From assembly GCF_000016905.1 (NCBI RefSeq), contig NC_009616.1:1364001-1428000 (forward strand): a stretch of 64,000 nucleotides of DNA, in the 5' to 3' direction. Each line of letters starts with the position of its first letter. Positions within the stretch are counted from its first letter, which is position 1. This DNA comes from Thermosipho melanesiensis BI429 (GTDB lineage Bacteria; Thermotogota; Thermotogae; Thermotogales; Fervidobacteriaceae). This document shows positions 19,946 through 29,328 of this stretch, piece by piece. The position numbers and the translations under genes are program-made. The notes beneath the pieces were generated by a model that was given only the letters and a program-made list of their open reading frames with translations, did not search any database and was not told the origin of the DNA.

Positions 19946-21682
19946 ATGAATTTGATAATGCGTTTGTTAAAATATGCAAAACCGTATAAGTTTTGGTTTA
20001 TTTTAGCTATTGTGGTGGTGATATCACTTACTTTTGTGACTCTTCTACCACCGCAGATTGTTAGATCAGCTGTTAATAATTATATTACAAACGAAAATTT
20101 ATCAACTCAAGAGAGATTTTCAGGAATTTTTAAAATGGCGGTCTATTTTTTGCTTTCCACTACTGCTATTTTTGTTTTGGAATATGTTTCTATAATCATT
20201 ACAACATTTCTTGGGGGAAAAATAGTTTATGATATTAGGAAAGATTTATATCGTCATGTTTTAAGGCTTCCCATGTCATTTTTTGATAATCATCCAAGTG
20301 GACAGATAACTACAAGAATAGCAAATGATACGCAAAATGTAATGGAGTTCTTTACATCTGTTGTAACTAGTGTATTTAACGATGTATTCTTGCTAACAGG
20401 AGTAATAATAATGATGTTAAAGGTTAGTAAAAGTTTATTTGTAAACATTTCTTTTGTATTTCCTGTTTTAATAGTTGCTATGCTTTTATTTAGGTATTTT
20501 GACCTAAAAGCTTACAGGGCGGTTAGAACGAATATTTCTAAAGTAAATGCATATCTTGCGGAACATATTGCTGGGATGCCAGTTGTGAAGCTTTTTAACG
20601 CTGAAGATTTTGAAAGAAGAGAGTTTGATAAGGTAAATAAGTCCTTATATGATGCAAGAATAAAGCAAATGTATGTCTTTGCAGTTTTTAGGCCTACAGT
20701 AAGTACTTTATATAGATTGGCAATTGCTGCAATAATATGGATGGGAGCAAAGTATATAATTGCAAAAACTTTAAATTTCGGAGATTTATATGCATTTGTT
20801 GCATATTTAGAATTATTTATGAAACCTCTTGAAGATTTGTCTGAAAAATATGATGTTATCCAAAATACCACTGCTAGTGCAGAAAAGATATTTACTCTAA
20901 TGGATGAAAATGAAGAACATTTTGGAAAAGAAGATGGGAAAAAGGTTATTGAGAAAGGAGTTGTGGAGTTTAAAAATGTTTGGTTTAGATATACAAAAGA
21001 CAGATGGATTTTAAAAGATATAAACCTAAAATTTGAACCTGGAAAATTGATAGCAGTTGTTGGGGAGACTGGCGCAGGTAAGACTTCAATAATGAATTTG
21101 GTAAATGGAATGTATAGGATACAAAAAGGAGAGATATTGATAGATGGTGTGAATTTGGAAAACTATAATATACACTGTTTGAGGAAAAATATTTCGGCAG
21201 TTCCACAGGATGTTGTTCTATTTTCAGGTACTTTATTAGATAATGTAAGGTTATTTCATGATGAAATTTCTGAGGAAAAGGTTATTGATGCATTAAAAGG
21301 GGTTTATGTGTGGGATTTAATTGAAAGATTACCTGAGGGTTTAAATACAAAGATAATAGAAAGAGGGAAAGGCATTTCTGCAGGAGAAAGGCAGTTGATT
21401 GCGCTTGCACGTTCTGTACTTTTTGATGCGAAAATATTTATTTTGGATGAAGCAACAAGCAATATAGATGTCCAAACTGAGGAGAGAATACAAAAAGCTG
21501 TAAGGGAATTATCTCAAAAGAAGACAGTGGTAATGATAGCGCATAGACTTGCTACAGTTGTGAGTGCCGATGTTATTTATGTTGTACATAACGGAGAATT
21601 GGTTGAAAGTGGAACTCATGAAGAATTAATGAAGAAAAAAGGAGTATATTATAAGCTATATGAAGTGCAATTTGTAAAATAA
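19946..21682 (+). CDS. ABC exporter, fused permease and ATPase (MsbA/MDR-like)
   Basis: A 578-residue half-transporter that would act as a dimer. Residues 1-~310 have six membrane segments and the ABC-exporter motif DNHPSGQITTRIANDT. The ATPase domain has Walker A GETGAGKTS, Q-loop PQDVVLFSG, signature ISAGERQLIALA, Walker B IFILDEATSNID and the switch IAHRL. Substrate is unknown; lipid or drug is typical. Its 3' end abuts the SRP RNA gene, which runs the other way. Confidence 0.92.
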   Translation: MNLIMRLLKYAKPYKFWFILAIVVVISLTFVTLLPPQIVRSAVNNYITNENLSTQERFSGIFKMAVYFLLSTTAIFVLEYVSIIITTFLGGKIVYDIRKDLYRHVLRLPMSFFDNHPSGQITTRIANDTQNVMEFFTSVVTSVFNDVFLLTGVIIMMLKVSKSLFVNISFVFPVLIVAMLLFRYFDLKAYRAVRTNISKVNAYLAEHIAGMPVVKLFNAEDFERREFDKVNKSLYDARIKQMYVFAVFRPTVSTLYRLAIAAIIWMGAKYIIAKTLNFGDLYAFVAYLELFMKPLEDLSEKYDVIQNTTASAEKIFTLMDENEEHFGKEDGKKVIEKGVVEFKNVWFRYTKDRWILKDINLKFEPGKLIAVVGETGAGKTSIMNLVNGMYRIQKGEILIDGVNLENYNIHCLRKNISAVPQDVVLFSGTLLDNVRLFHDEISEEKVIDALKGVYVWDLIERLPEGLNTKIIERGKGISAGERQLIALARSVLFDAKIFILDEATSNIDVQTEERIQKAVRELSQKKTVVMIAHRLATVVSADVIYVVHNGELVESGTHEELMKKKGVYYKLYEVQFVK

Positions 21683-21685
21683 AAA

Positions 21686-21956
21686 GGTGCCGTGCACCCC
21701 TGCTTCGATGGTTCGGGACCCGAGCGTATTTTCACCCCAAGCTCAGATCGAGCACTCCCACGGCACACACTTGCCTGCTTAGGGCTGCTTCCTTCCGGAC
21801 CTGACCCGGTTCACAGGTAGTTGTTGCGTGGGACTCGATCTTCAACGCCCTAGTGAAAACCGTTTTCAGACCCCGAACACCTCGGTAGGGGAATTCAGCC
21901 CTGCTAGGTGGATTTCAGGTACAGGGGACCACCAACCCCCCGCTTAGCACGGCACC
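21686..21956 (-). ncRNA. ffs: Signal recognition particle RNA, long (Alu-containing) form
   Basis: The minus strand carries the invariant SRP domain IV core, GGTCAGGTCCGGAAGGAAGC, at about 21784-21806. The ends pair (GGTGCCGTGC at the 5' end with GCACGGCACC at the 3' end), giving a closed RNA of about 271 bases. That is the long form with an Alu domain, as in Bacillus, not the short 4.5S type. Five T residues follow directly, suggesting termination. A good promoter lies just upstream. High GC compared with its surroundings is expected of a thermophile structured RNA. Confidence 0.95.
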
Positions 21957-21963
21957 AAGTAAT

Positions 21964-21992
21964 ATTTTAACATTATTCCTGTTAGTTGTCAA
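21964..21992 (-). promoter_or_regulatory. SRP RNA promoter
   Basis: On the minus strand TTGACA (21987-21992) is a perfect -35. It is followed after 17 bases by TAAAAT (21964-21969), with TGT before it as an extended -10. The predicted RNA start at 21956 is 7 bases after the -10. Confidence 0.88.
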
Positions 21993-22084
21993 AAATTCTG
22001 TTTTTTTACTTTTAATGAAACTTGATTTTAAGGAATATTATGATATCCTAAATATTTGTAAAACACAAGCGGGAGGATGATAAT

Positions 22085-22684
22085 ATTAGAAGAAATTGGT
22101 ATTTTATTTTTATCATTATTGTAATCACAATTATTGCGTTTTTTTTCAATTTTAATTCCTCAAAGAAGATATATATAAGCGGTGAAAATTATTATGTATC
22201 GAAATTTCTAGATTATTTAACTAGTAATGGAATAAATTACGAATTGGTAGACTTAGATAAAGCAAATATTGTTATTGATTTTGACAAATTAATTGTAGCT
22301 TTATCTAATGGTTTGAGTTTTAGATTGTACTATAGTGATCATACTATTAAAGAAGTTATGAAAATGCTGTTTGATGAAAAATGTGAGTATTTAAAAGAAA
22401 ATAACAACTTTTACTATGTTAATGCTTATTTTTACAAACACTTTACATTTGAAACAAGTTGTGGTATAACTATAATGATATTGCCAGCAGATTATGGAAA
22501 GTTAGAAATGTTTGTCTTCCGAACAATTTTGGATATTGTTAAAGGTGATTATACCTTATTTGAAGATGAATATTTTGTTACGCGAGCAAATATTTACAAA
22601 ATATCTAATAATGAAAGGGAATTTATTGGAAGATATGATCCGATTTTGGATAGTTTGGAGATAATAGCCGATGAAAAAAACTAG
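22085..22684 (+). CDS. Small membrane-anchored protein of unknown function, apparent ATT start
   Basis: The open frame contains no ATG, GTG or TTG before a TTG at 22244, but it is open from the TAA at about 22050 onward. GGGAGG at 22071-22076 is placed 8 bases before an ATT at 22085, so ATT is my preferred start. The product (199 aa) then begins with RRNWYFIFIIIVITIIAFFF, a good membrane anchor, which the shorter 146-aa version from 22244 would lack. The rest is a soluble domain with no recognised motif. It is followed after 19 bases by oppD. The translation start is the weak point; an undetected frameshift or the TTG start are the alternatives. Confidence 0.6.
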   Translation: MRRNWYFIFIIIVITIIAFFFNFNSSKKIYISGENYYVSKFLDYLTSNGINYELVDLDKANIVIDFDKLIVALSNGLSFRLYYSDHTIKEVMKMLFDEKCEYLKENNNFYYVNAYFYKHFTFETSCGITIMILPADYGKLEMFVFRTILDIVKGDYTLFEDEYFVTRANIYKISNNEREFIGRYDPILDSLEIIADEKN

Positions 22685-22703
22685 TTAAGAGAGGTGAAAC
22701 CTT

Positions 22704-23714
22704 TTGGAACCTATACTATCAGTAAAAAACTTACACACATGGTTTTATATGGAAGAGGGCGTTGTAAAAGCTGTTAACGATGTTTCTTTTGATTTGTATG
22801 AAGATGAAGTAGTTGGAATAGTTGGTGAAACTGGTTCTGGGAAGAGTGTTACGGTAAAATCTATTATGAGGCTTATTCACAAGCCAGGTAAAATTGTTTC
22901 GGGGGAGATTATTTATAGAGGAAGAGGAAAAGAGGAAGATATTTTAAAATTATCAAGAGATGAGATGTCGAAAATAAGAGGAAAAGAAATTAGTATGATA
23001 TTCCAAGATCCTCTAACATCATTAAATCCCCTTTATACTATTGGAGATCAGTTAACCGAAACAATAGTTAGACATCAGGATGTCGATAGGAAAACCGCTT
23101 GGGAAATTGGGATTGAAATGCTTAGAAAAGTTCAGATTCCAGAACCTGAAAAAAGAATGTTTGCATATCCGTTTGAGTTTAGTGGTGGAATGAGACAGCG
23201 TGCAATTATTGCAATTGCTTTATCTTGTAATCCGAAAGTGTTGATTGCAGATGAGCCTACAACGGCTTTAGATGTTACAATTCAGGCTCAGATTCTTGAA
23301 TTAATGAAAGAATTGCAAAAAGAATTTAGAACAGGTTTGTTATTTATTACTCATGATTTAGGTGTTATTGCTTCAATGGCTGATAGAATAATAGTGATGT
23401 ATGGAAGTAGACAAATGGAAATTGCAAGTGCGGAAGATATTTTCTACAAGCCATTCCATCCATATACTCACATGTTATTACGTGCAATTCCAAGATTAGA
23501 TAAGAAACAAGATAAGTTAGAAGCAATTCCTGGTCAACCTCCGAGAATGATAGATGTTCCTAATGTCTGTCCATTTGCTCCAAGATGTCCAAGAAGGCTT
23601 GATAAATGTTCGAAAGAATTACCAGAACTTACTGAAATTGAACCAGGGCATTTTGTGAGATGTTTTAATCCGGTATTAGATAAGAAAGAATCGGAGGCGA
23701 TGAAAAATGAATGA
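22704..23714 (+). CDS. oppD: Oligopeptide ABC transporter ATPase OppD
   Basis: A 336-residue ATPase of a peptide-type importer. It has Walker A GETGSGKSV, Q-loop FQDPLTSLNPLYT, signature FSGGMRQRAIIA and Walker B VLIADEPTTALD. The C-terminal oligopeptide-importer extension has the cysteine pattern CPFAPRCPRRLDKC. Start TTG at 22704 follows AGAGGTG. It overlaps oppF by 8 bases. Peptides are likely substrates, but in Thermotogales such systems often carry oligosaccharides. Confidence 0.92.
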   Translation: MEPILSVKNLHTWFYMEEGVVKAVNDVSFDLYEDEVVGIVGETGSGKSVTVKSIMRLIHKPGKIVSGEIIYRGRGKEEDILKLSRDEMSKIRGKEISMIFQDPLTSLNPLYTIGDQLTETIVRHQDVDRKTAWEIGIEMLRKVQIPEPEKRMFAYPFEFSGGMRQRAIIAIALSCNPKVLIADEPTTALDVTIQAQILELMKELQKEFRTGLLFITHDLGVIASMADRIIVMYGSRQMEIASAEDIFYKPFHPYTHMLLRAIPRLDKKQDKLEAIPGQPPRMIDVPNVCPFAPRCPRRLDKCSKELPELTEIEPGHFVRCFNPVLDKKESEAMKNE

Positions 23715-24714
23715 AGCAGTAAAAACTAATCCCATAATAAAAATACAGAATTTGAAAAAGTATTTTCCAATTACAAAAGGATTTCTTGTAAAGAAACACG
23801 TAGGGGATGTTAAGGCGGTTGATGATGTATCTTTTGAAGTTCACAAAAAAGAAACGTTTGCCCTGGTTGGGGAATCTGGGTGTGGTAAAACAACCACAGC
23901 AAGAACAATGTTGAGATTAATAGATCCTACAAGTGGAAGAATAGAAATTTTTGGAAAGGATATTTCAAAACTTAGTAGAAAAGAATTACTTCCATTCAGG
24001 AGGAAAATGCAAATAGTTTTCCAAAATCCAATAGGTTCGTTGAATCCAAGGATGACTATTGGTCAAATATTAACTGAACCGTTGTTGTTTCATAAAATAG
24101 TGAAAGATAAAAATGAAGCTTATGATAGAGCAGTTGAGGTATTGAGAATGGTCGGATTAAAGCCGTATCACATGGATAGATATCCTCACCAATTTAGTGG
24201 AGGACAAAAACAGAGAATTGCGATTGCTAGGGCACTTTCTGTAGGACCAGAGATTTTGTTCTTGGATGAACCAACTTCTGCTTTAGATGTTTCTGTTCAG
24301 GCACAAATTATAAATCTATTTTTGAAATTTCAAGAAGAGTTGAATTTAACTTATATATTTATTTCTCACGACTTGTCTTTAGTTAGGTTTATTAGTGATA
24401 AAGTGGCGGTTATGTATTTGGGTAGAATCGTTGAAATTGGAGACGTAGATGAGGTATTTGAAAATCCAATACATCCATATACAAAAGCTTTGTTGTCAGC
24501 ATCACCAATTCCTGATCCAAAGGTAGAAAAAAGTAGAAAGAAAATTATATTAAGTGGAAATGTTCCGAGTCCAATTGCAAGGCCAAGTGGTTGTTTCTTC
24601 CATCCAAGATGTCCGTATAAGACGGAAAAGTGTGAAAAAGAATATCCAAAGATGTATAAAGTTTCTGAAAATCACCAGGTATCATGTTACCTGGTAGAAA
24701 AAGAGGGGGTGTGA
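23707..24714 (+). CDS. oppF: Oligopeptide ABC transporter ATPase OppF
   Basis: A 335-residue second ATPase. Walker A is GESGCGKTTT, signature FSGGQKQRIAIA, Walker B ILFLDEPTSALD, and the C-terminal CFFHPRCPYKTEKC motif is retained. It pairs with OppD as a heterodimer at the inner face of the membrane. Gap to the binding-protein gene is 4 bases. Confidence 0.92.
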   Translation: MNEAVKTNPIIKIQNLKKYFPITKGFLVKKHVGDVKAVDDVSFEVHKKETFALVGESGCGKTTTARTMLRLIDPTSGRIEIFGKDISKLSRKELLPFRRKMQIVFQNPIGSLNPRMTIGQILTEPLLFHKIVKDKNEAYDRAVEVLRMVGLKPYHMDRYPHQFSGGQKQRIAIARALSVGPEILFLDEPTSALDVSVQAQIINLFLKFQEELNLTYIFISHDLSLVRFISDKVAVMYLGRIVEIGDVDEVFENPIHPYTKALLSASPIPDPKVEKSRKKIILSGNVPSPIARPSGCFFHPRCPYKTEKCEKEYPKMYKVSENHQVSCYLVEKEGV

Positions 24715-24718
24715 GTTT

Positions 24719-26455
24719 ATGAAGAAACTTGCCGTATTTTTGGTTGTACTTGCAGTGGTATTATCTTTTGCTGCTCAACTTCCATATATTGGGGCAGATG
24801 CTAACGGTAAACCAGGTGGTCAGTTTGTGTTGGGAACATTAAGTGGTCCAAAAACTGTAAATGATGTGGCTGCTAAAGAAACTAGTTCTACCGATGTTAT
24901 TGATATGTTTATGGGATATGGAGGTACATTGATTGAAAGACATGGTGTAGATATGAAGTTCTATCCTGCTATTGCTGAAAACTGGGAAGGTCCAAGGCTT
25001 ACAGCAGATGGTGGTATGGAAATTATTTGGCACATTAGAAAAGGTGTAAAGTTCAGTGATGGTAACCCTTTAACAGCAGATGATGTAGTATTTACTTTAA
25101 ATGATATTTATACAAATCCAGATATTCCAAGTTCTATGCAAGATATTTTAAAGAGTACAAATGGATATTTACCAAAGGCCGAAAAAATTGACGATTACAC
25201 AGTAAGGATGTACTACCCAGAACCATTTAGACTTGCGTTTAGATATTTAGGTGGGATGTATATATTCCCAAAACATATTGCTGAAGAATACGTTAAAAAC
25301 GGTACATTCCAGGAATTTTGGACAGTTGAAGCTATTAACGAAGGGAAAATTGTGGGGCTTGGTCCATATATTCCTGTAGAGTATGTTCCAGACCAATACG
25401 TAAGGTTTGTAAAAAATCCATACTATTGGAAAAAAGATGCAAATGGCAATCAACTACCATATTTTGATGAAGTAATTTATAAAATTATTTCCAATCAAGA
25501 TGCAATGAGACTTGCATTTGAAAATGGAGAAATTGATGTATATGTACCAAGAGGAACGGAATTTGCAGAATTAAAAGAAAAAGAGAAGGAATTAAATATC
25601 GTAGTTACAACAGCAGGACCAGCTTATGGTACACTATTTATCACATTTAATTGGAATACACCAGATCCGGTAAAAAGAAAATGGTTTAGAAACGAATATT
25701 TTAGAAAAGCTGTTGCACATGCTATAGACAAACAATCAATTATCGATACTCTTTACAACGGTCTTGCAATTCCACAATGGTCACCAGTATCAATGAGTTC
25801 CCCATATTACAATGAAGATGTAGTAACAAAATATGAATTCGATCTTGACCTTGCAAGAGCAATGCTTGAAATGGGCGGCTTTAGTTGGGACGAAAATGGA
25901 CAACTTATCGACGAAGATGGAAATCCAGTTAAATTCTTACTTACAACAAATGCAGGGAACAGAGTGAGAGAGGGTGCTGCAAATATTATTCAAGATGCTT
26001 TGAAGAAACTTGGAATGGATGTAACATTTACACCAATCGATTTCAATACTTTGGTACAAAAATTGTTGAATACAGGTGATTGGGAGGCAGTAATTATTGG
26101 TATAACTGGTAGTGATGAACCACAAGGTGGAGCAAACACATGGAAAATTGACGGAGGATTACATTTCTGGAACTATTCACCAGAAGTTGCAGAATATGTT
26201 GATGCAAATGATTACTACTTGTCAGATTGGGAGCTTGAAATTGATAAGATATTTAAAGAAAATGTAGCAATATTGGATGAAGATATTGTAAAAGACTACT
26301 TTGCTAGATTCCAACAATTAGTATCCGAACACTTACCATTAATTTACACGGTTAATACATTGAGACTATATGCTTACAAGGCAAACTTGAAAAATGTGAA
26401 GATAGGTCCACTTGGTGGAATGACGTGGAACATTTATGAGGAATGGAAGAAATAA
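24719..26455 (+). CDS. oppA: ABC transporter substrate-binding protein, family 5 (OppA-like)
   Basis: A 578-residue extracytoplasmic binding protein with a clean signal peptide (MKKLAVFLVVLAVVLSFAAQ). No lipobox cysteine follows it, so it is probably not a lipoprotein. SBP_bac_5 features include WHIRKGVKFSDGNPLTADDV at about 103-122 and RKAVAHAIDK. The ligand cannot be told; peptides or short glycans are both possible. It is in the middle of a full importer operon, and a GC-rich hairpin follows it. Confidence 0.9.
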   Translation: MKKLAVFLVVLAVVLSFAAQLPYIGADANGKPGGQFVLGTLSGPKTVNDVAAKETSSTDVIDMFMGYGGTLIERHGVDMKFYPAIAENWEGPRLTADGGMEIIWHIRKGVKFSDGNPLTADDVVFTLNDIYTNPDIPSSMQDILKSTNGYLPKAEKIDDYTVRMYYPEPFRLAFRYLGGMYIFPKHIAEEYVKNGTFQEFWTVEAINEGKIVGLGPYIPVEYVPDQYVRFVKNPYYWKKDANGNQLPYFDEVIYKIISNQDAMRLAFENGEIDVYVPRGTEFAELKEKEKELNIVVTTAGPAYGTLFITFNWNTPDPVKRKWFRNEYFRKAVAHAIDKQSIIDTLYNGLAIPQWSPVSMSSPYYNEDVVTKYEFDLDLARAMLEMGGFSWDENGQLIDEDGNPVKFLLTTNAGNRVREGAANIIQDALKKLGMDVTFTPIDFNTLVQKLLNTGDWEAVIIGITGSDEPQGGANTWKIDGGLHFWNYSPEVAEYVDANDYYLSDWELEIDKIFKENVAILDEDIVKDYFARFQQLVSEHLPLIYTVNTLRLYAYKANLKNVKIGPLGGMTWNIYEEWKK

Positions 26456-26462
26456 TGATTTT

Positions 26463-26489
26463 GCAGGCGCGTCCTGCGCCTGCCTTTTA
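26463..26489 (+). terminator. Intercistronic hairpin after oppA
   Basis: Stem GCAGGCGC (26463-26470), loop GTCCT, partner GCGCCTGC (26476-26483), followed by CTTTTAT. The T-run is short, so partial termination or 3'-end protection of the oppA message is more likely than full stop. That would give more binding protein than permease. Confidence 0.7.
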
Positions 26490-26517
26490 TCCAAATTTAA
26501 AAGCGAGGTGACTGAGA

Positions 26518-27483
26518 TTGCTAAGGTATATAGCACGGAGATTAATAATTTTGATTCCTGAACTTCTTATTATTTCGCTGTTAGTGTTTTTAATTATGCA
26601 AGCAGCCCCAGGTGATTTTTTAGATCAGTATAGAATTGACCCAACTGTTTCAAAAGAATTTATTCAAGCTCTTGAAAAACAGTATGGTCTTGATAAACCT
26701 GTTATGACACAGTATTTTTTATGGTTGAAGGGAATTTTCAAAGGTGATTTCGGATATTCTTTTTACTATAGAAGACCTGTTATGGATTTAATTGGCGAAA
26801 GAGTTCTTGCTACTTTAATTTTGTCACTTTATTCCTTTGTGATTTCTTGGATTGTGGGTATAGTATTGGGAATAGTTTCAGCGTTAAAAAAATATTCCTT
26901 TTGGGATAAATTCTTAACGGTAATTGCGTTTACGGGAATCGCAATTCCAGGCTTTTTCTTAGCATTATTACTACTTTATATGGCAGCAAAAACTGGATGG
27001 CTCCCAGTTGCAGGTATGTACGATGTTAACCACAAGAGCATGACGGTATGGCAAGGGTTTAAAGATATTTTCTGGCATATGCAACTTCCCGCATTTACAT
27101 TAACGTTTGGTGGATTTGCAGGCTTAATGAGATATATGCGTGGAAGCTTATTGGATGTTTTGAATGAGGATTATGTTGAATTTGCAAGGGCAAAAGGTAT
27201 GCCAGAAAGGGTTGTGATATTCAAGCATGCAGTTAGGAATGCAATAAACCCACTAATTACAATGTTTGGTTTTAGTTTGTCATCACTCCTTGGTGGAGCT
27301 GTTATTACCGAAACGATTTTCTCGTGGCCAGGACTTGGAAGACTTGTATACCAAGCATTACAACAACAAGATATGTATGTTGTAATGGCAAGTACGGTGA
27401 TAAGTGTTATCATGTTGGTAGTCGGTAACTTGATAGGTGACATATTGCTAGCAGCAGTTGATCCGAGAATTAGGTTGGAATAG
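26518..27483 (+). CDS. oppB: Oligopeptide ABC transporter permease OppB
   Basis: A 321-residue inner-membrane permease with about six membrane segments. The EAA loop is EFARAKGMPERVVIFKHAVRNA at about 220-240, followed by NPLITMFGF, as expected of OppB/DppB. Start is TTG at 26518 behind GAGGTGA. It works with OppC and the two ATPases. Confidence 0.92.
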   Translation: MLRYIARRLIILIPELLIISLLVFLIMQAAPGDFLDQYRIDPTVSKEFIQALEKQYGLDKPVMTQYFLWLKGIFKGDFGYSFYYRRPVMDLIGERVLATLILSLYSFVISWIVGIVLGIVSALKKYSFWDKFLTVIAFTGIAIPGFFLALLLLYMAAKTGWLPVAGMYDVNHKSMTVWQGFKDIFWHMQLPAFTLTFGGFAGLMRYMRGSLLDVLNEDYVEFARAKGMPERVVIFKHAVRNAINPLITMFGFSLSSLLGGAVITETIFSWPGLGRLVYQALQQQDMYVVMASTVISVIMLVVGNLIGDILLAAVDPRIRLE

Positions 27484-27496
27484 GAGGTAGTAGTTG

Positions 27497-29125
27497 ATGG
27501 CTAAAAAAGAAAAGATTAAAAAGAAAAACAATGAAACTGAAAATATAGATTTTGAGGAAGTATATCTTTCAAGAGGTCAATTAATGTGGCGTGCTTTCAA
27601 GAAAAATAAACTTGCAATGGTTGGTTTATGGACATTGATTGTGTTGTATATCATGATGTTTGCAGCTGATTTTTTGGCACCGTATAACCCATTTGATCAA
27701 AGCTTGAAACACTCCTATGCACCTCCAACTAGTGTTACATCATTATACAAGGTGGGGGATTTTGAAAAAAAGGTAGGATTACATGTATTGCCATATACAA
27801 GCTATGTGGATAAATTGGATTTTACTCGAAAAACAAAAGAATTAATTTTTCCAAGTAGATTAACTGTTGAGTACAAAGGTGAACTTTTAACTTTGGTTAT
27901 GAATGATGCGAAATATTTGCCAAGAAAAAATTTTGAAGGAAAGGTAATCAAAGTAAATTCATTGGAGTTTACCTTAAAAGTTGAAGATTTTGCGTTTATA
28001 AATAACGAATGGAAAAAGGCTTCATCCTCAAGCGAAAAAACACGTTACTTGGTGAAAGGTATAAACGATGATATCTTAGCAAAAGGAGAAGCATTTAATG
28101 AGAATGAAAGTGCAACTGCAAAAAGTGTTTTATTTGGAAAGTATGGTTTTAGACTTGGTATAGCAGATGAAAGGGAAATTGATAAGGTAGGAATGAGATA
28201 TACCATAAATTATATAAAGTATGAAGATGAAAATGGGAAGAAACATATTTTATTTGGAAAAGATTTGAAGATAAGAGATTATGATTATAAATACTATCCT
28301 GTAAAATGGTTTGTAAAGAGTTGGGGACCAAAGAAAAAGGATTATGGTAGAGTAGGTTATATTTTATGGATTATTCCGCTAAAATATCATTTATATGGTG
28401 TTGATAATTACGATAATAATGAATTTGTAAGGTTATATATAATGGGTGGAGATCAATTTGGTAGAGATGTATGGACAAGGTTAATATTTGCATCTAGAAT
28501 TTCACTGTCAATTGGTTTTATTGGATTGGCAATTACATTAACACTCTCGTTATTCTTTGGTGGAATAGCGGGATATTATGGTGGAATTGCCGATGAATTG
28601 TTAATGAGGTTTACTGAGATAATAATGGCAATTCCGGGATTTTATCTGTTAATATTATTGAGATCACTCTTACCACTTGATATACCATCATCACAAGTTT
28701 ATATTTTGCTTATATTTATACTTTCATTTATTGGATGGGCAGGACGTGCAAGGATAATAAGGGGTATGGTATTGTCCATAAAGAGAAATGAATTTGTTGA
28801 AGCGGCGTATGCATTGGGATATCCAGATAGAAAAATCCTTTGGAGGCATGTTATTCCAAATACAATGACATATATGATAGTTACATCAACATTAGCAATT
28901 CCAGGATATATTTTAGGTGAAGCAGGATTATCATTCTTGGGACTTGGAATTAGAGAGCCTTCTGCATCTTGGGGATTAATGATGGCTAGAGCTCAAGATA
29001 TTTACGTTTTGCAGAGTGCACCATGGTTATTGATCCCAGGTATCTTTATATTTGTAACAGTTTTGGCATTTAATTTTGTAGGTGACGGATTAAGAGATGC
29101 ATTTGATCCAAGGGCATTAGGATAA
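27497..29125 (+). CDS. oppC: Oligopeptide ABC transporter permease OppC, with large insertion
   Basis: At 542 residues this is much longer than a usual OppC (~300). Membrane segment 1 is at about 40-60. Then comes a ~200-residue mostly polar, beta-rich stretch (about 75-275) before GGDQFGRDVWTRL and the permease core with EAAYALGYPDRKILWRHVIPN as the EAA loop. The insertion should face outside the membrane. I prefer ATG at 27497 (8 bases after GGAGGT); TTG at 27494 is also possible. The operon ends here with a terminator. Confidence 0.88.
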   Translation: MAKKEKIKKKNNETENIDFEEVYLSRGQLMWRAFKKNKLAMVGLWTLIVLYIMMFAADFLAPYNPFDQSLKHSYAPPTSVTSLYKVGDFEKKVGLHVLPYTSYVDKLDFTRKTKELIFPSRLTVEYKGELLTLVMNDAKYLPRKNFEGKVIKVNSLEFTLKVEDFAFINNEWKKASSSSEKTRYLVKGINDDILAKGEAFNENESATAKSVLFGKYGFRLGIADEREIDKVGMRYTINYIKYEDENGKKHILFGKDLKIRDYDYKYYPVKWFVKSWGPKKKDYGRVGYILWIIPLKYHLYGVDNYDNNEFVRLYIMGGDQFGRDVWTRLIFASRISLSIGFIGLAITLTLSLFFGGIAGYYGGIADELLMRFTEIIMAIPGFYLLILLRSLLPLDIPSSQVYILLIFILSFIGWAGRARIIRGMVLSIKRNEFVEAAYALGYPDRKILWRHVIPNTMTYMIVTSTLAIPGYILGEAGLSFLGLGIREPSASWGLMMARAQDIYVLQSAPWLLIPGIFIFVTVLAFNFVGDGLRDAFDPRALG

Positions 29126-29142
29126 AATTACGAACTAAATAG

Positions 29143-29176
29143 AACGGCTTCGGTACTATACTGAAGCCGTTTTTTT
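29143..29176 (+). terminator. Rho-independent terminator of the opp operon
   Basis: Stem AACGGCTTC (29143-29151) pairs with GAAGCCGTT (29163-29171), with a T-run to 29176. The loop may be shortened by extra G-T/A-C pairing. The 120 bases after it hold no gene that I can see. Confidence 0.9.
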
Positions 29177-29294
29177 ATCATGTTGGATTTTTTGTTTAGA
29201 ATTTGTCTTTATCTATTTTTTAAAGCCGATAATGTTTCATTGTAGAATAAAATAAAGAAGAATAATAACAAGAAATTTTTCAAAATTGGTTAAT

Positions 29295-29325
29295 AAAAAA
29301 AAGGCAGCTTAACAGCTGCCTTTTT
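29295..29325. terminator. Bidirectional terminator after tRNA-Ser(UGA)
   Basis: GGCAGCT (29303-29309), loop TAAC, AGCTGCC (29314-29320). It has five T on the plus side and eight A (T on the minus strand) on the other. On the minus strand it ends the tRNA transcript and hence the long nadE-to-tRNA series. Confidence 0.88.
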
Positions 29326-29328
29326 ACT

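Noticed and set aside
21683-21960. GC-rich block as a possible mobile element, attachment site or rRNA fragment
   Set aside because: The conserved SRP core and closing helix explain it fully as SRP RNA.
22244-22684. Short version of the membrane protein starting at TTG 22244
   Set aside because: It has no ribosome site, and the frame extends upstream through a membrane helix to a good site at 22071-22076.
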